A DNA stretch of 6,855 nucleotides, from positions 1 through 6,855 of the forward strand of contig CACXFX010000082.1 in assembly GCA_902767055.1 (NCBI GenBank), read 5' to 3'. Of the stretch, positions 6,125 to 6,855 are shown piece after piece. The notes beneath the pieces are model-generated. The model ran no database searches, was not told the DNA's origin, and was given only the letters and a program-made list of their open reading frames with translations. Every line of letters starts with the position of its first letter. The first letter of the stretch is position 1. This DNA is from an uncultured Pseudomonadota bacterium. Its GTDB lineage: Bacteria; Pseudomonadota; Alphaproteobacteria; RF32; CAG-239. The position numbers were made by a program, and so were the translations under genes.

Positions 6125-6326
6125 ATTCTTTATCTTTTTTATTAAAATTTATCAAAAATTTATTTCCCCGTTTTTCCCGGGATGTTGCCGGTATAGACCG
6201 ACCTGCTCGGCATATATGATTGAGGCCGTTCAAAAATACGGTATATTCAAAGGCACATATCTTGGCCTTAAACGTATCTTGCGGTGCCATCCGTGGGGTG
6301 GTCAGGGCGACGACCCCGTACCTTAA
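6117..6326 (+). CDS. yidD: YidD, membrane protein insertion efficiency factor
   Basis: YidD is a small membrane-associated protein that aids YidC-dependent insertion of inner-membrane proteins. From the chosen start the protein has 69 residues: an amphipathic, aromatic N-terminal segment (FFIFFIKIYQKFISPFFPG), then the family signature CCRYRPTCSAY with its cysteines (23, 24, 30), KYG and KG, and the C-terminal RCHPWGG with DPVP. The family usually begins a few residues before the IKIYQ segment, which favours ATG 6117 (or 6114). In-frame starts at 6099 (TTG) and 6102 would add MKKAM-type residues that lie inside rnpA. AAGAAAG at 6105-6111 is a plausible ribosome site. The start overlaps the end of rnpA in another frame, so the two are translationally linked. 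yidC, often the next gene, is absent here. Confidence 0.95.
   Translation: MRKFFIFFIKIYQKFISPFFPGCCRYRPTCSAYMIEAVQKYGIFKGTYLGLKRILRCHPWGGQGDDPVP
6295..6317. other. GC-rich hairpin at the yidD / LRR gene convergence
   Basis: Bases 6295-6303 pair with 6309-6317 (eight of nine pairs) around the loop AGGGC. It lies in the last codons of yidD, 13 bp from the convergent LRR gene's stop. No T-run follows on either strand, so it does not qualify as a classic terminator. It may still slow transcription from both sides, or may simply reflect the conserved Trp-Gly-Gly...Asp-Asp-Pro codons. Confidence 0.3.
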
Positions 6327-6329
6327 AAT

Positions 6330-6855
6330 TTATCTGTACCTAATCGACACACGGTTTTTCTCGCCTGCGAGTTTTTGTACTTCATCAATGGTATAGATGC
6401 GTTTTTTGACGTGGTTTTTGTGCGCCAAACCATCAAGCGAAGCATAAAATTTCCCCTTGAAGGCAATTTGACTGCCGGCGGGCGTATTTAAAAGAGCTTT
6501 ACATTCATCGGGCGTGCAACTGACATTGTTTGTCATCATGTCCGCCGTTGCATAGTACATTTTATTGTTTTGATTATCGGTAATACTATATAAATCAACA
6601 CCATCTACTTTTTCTTTTTTAAACAATTGAAGTTGGCCGTCCGCTAATGTGTTGTTTACACCGATCAGATAAAAACAGTCCCTTGTGCTTGTTTCTTGAC
6701 AATATACTTTACCGGTCATGTTTCTAAAGGCATTTTTCCCTATCTTTTTAACACCATCTCCGATGATAATACTCTCTAGACTTGTCGCATGATCAAAGGC
6801 ATAGTCTCCGATAGATGTAACCGAATCCGGAATGGTGATGGATTGCAAACCGCTA
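6330..6855 (-). CDS. BspA-type leucine-rich-repeat protein, C-terminal part (5' end outside window)
   Basis: The minus-strand frame is open to the window edge (residues SGLQSITIP at the border), so the start lies beyond it. Two consecutive ~23-residue repeats of the BspA/LRR_5 type are visible: LQSITIPDSVTSIGDYAF and LESIIIGDGVKKIGKNAF, each followed by a short linker. More repeats are expected upstream. A tail of about 120 residues without repeats follows, with four cysteines in two pairs (CQETSTRDC and CTPDEC, the latter after VS) that suggest disulfides, and a basic end (KKRIYTIDEVQKLAGEKNRVS). BspA-type LRR proteins are usually exported surface proteins involved in binding host or bacterial partners; export cannot be verified here because the N-terminus is missing. 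The gene is convergent with yidD, with 3 bp between the stop codons. Confidence 0.9.
   Translation of the reverse strand, partial: SGLQSITIPDSVTSIGDYAFDHATSLESIIIGDGVKKIGKNAFRNMTGKVYCQETSTRDCFYLIGVNNTLADGQLQLFKKEKVDGVDLYSITDNQNNKMYYATADMMTNNVSCTPDECKALLNTPAGSQIAFKGKFYASLDGLAHKNHVKKRIYTIDEVQKLAGEKNRVSIRYR

Noticed and set aside
6295..6317. Bidirectional terminator between yidD and the LRR gene
   Set aside because: The stem is good but neither strand has a T-run after it, and the bases encode conserved YidD residues; kept only as a hairpin.
1..6855. CRISPR array, tRNA or rRNA genes, insertion sequences, attachment sites
   Set aside because: No spaced repeats, no tRNA-like cloverleaf, no transposase or terminal inverted repeats were found by reading.

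Overview
The window looks like a chromosomal segment of a low-to-moderate GC alphaproteobacterium, probably host- or gut-associated. The bL34 sequence, the RnpA basic motif and the order rpmH-rnpA-yidD point to Alphaproteobacteria. A BspA-type leucine-rich-repeat protein next to yidD is the kind of surface protein common in gut-dwelling lineages. The exact lineage is an inference; no 16S or other marker is present.

Layout. (1) Bases 1-333 hold the 3' part of a gene resembling the C-terminal domain of LexA/CI (S24-like) proteins but without a recognisable Ser/Lys dyad. A perfect-stem intrinsic terminator follows at 350-387. (2) Bases 466-4620 hold four same-strand genes: a 561-aa acidic, low-complexity cytosolic protein; a 172-aa helical protein; a 416-aa lipoprotein that reads as a shortened secretin (N0-like domain, then a secretin-like C-terminus); and a 208-aa single-pass inner-membrane protein with a Pro-rich cytosolic arm and a two-cysteine periplasmic domain. 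The spacings (61 bp, a 4-bp ATGA overlap, 15 bp) suggest an operon. Together the products would span cytosol, inner membrane and outer membrane, so this block is the best candidate for an undescribed envelope system. No ATPase, pilin or polytopic platform protein lies in the window. (3) Bases 4641-5429 encode a YmdB-family metallophosphoesterase with an intact active site, 20 bp downstream. (4) A textbook sigma70 promoter (TTGACA-N17-TATAAG) and a leader hairpin precede rpmH, rnpA and yidD, the ribosomal protein / RNase P / membrane-insertion cluster. (5) On the minus strand, ending 3 bp from the yidD stop, is the C-terminal part of a BspA-type LRR protein that runs off the window. It occupies the place where yidC is often found in this cluster.

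No tRNA, rRNA, CRISPR array, insertion sequence or other mobile element was seen. The longest stretch without a gene is about 137 bp (before rpmH), and it is described.
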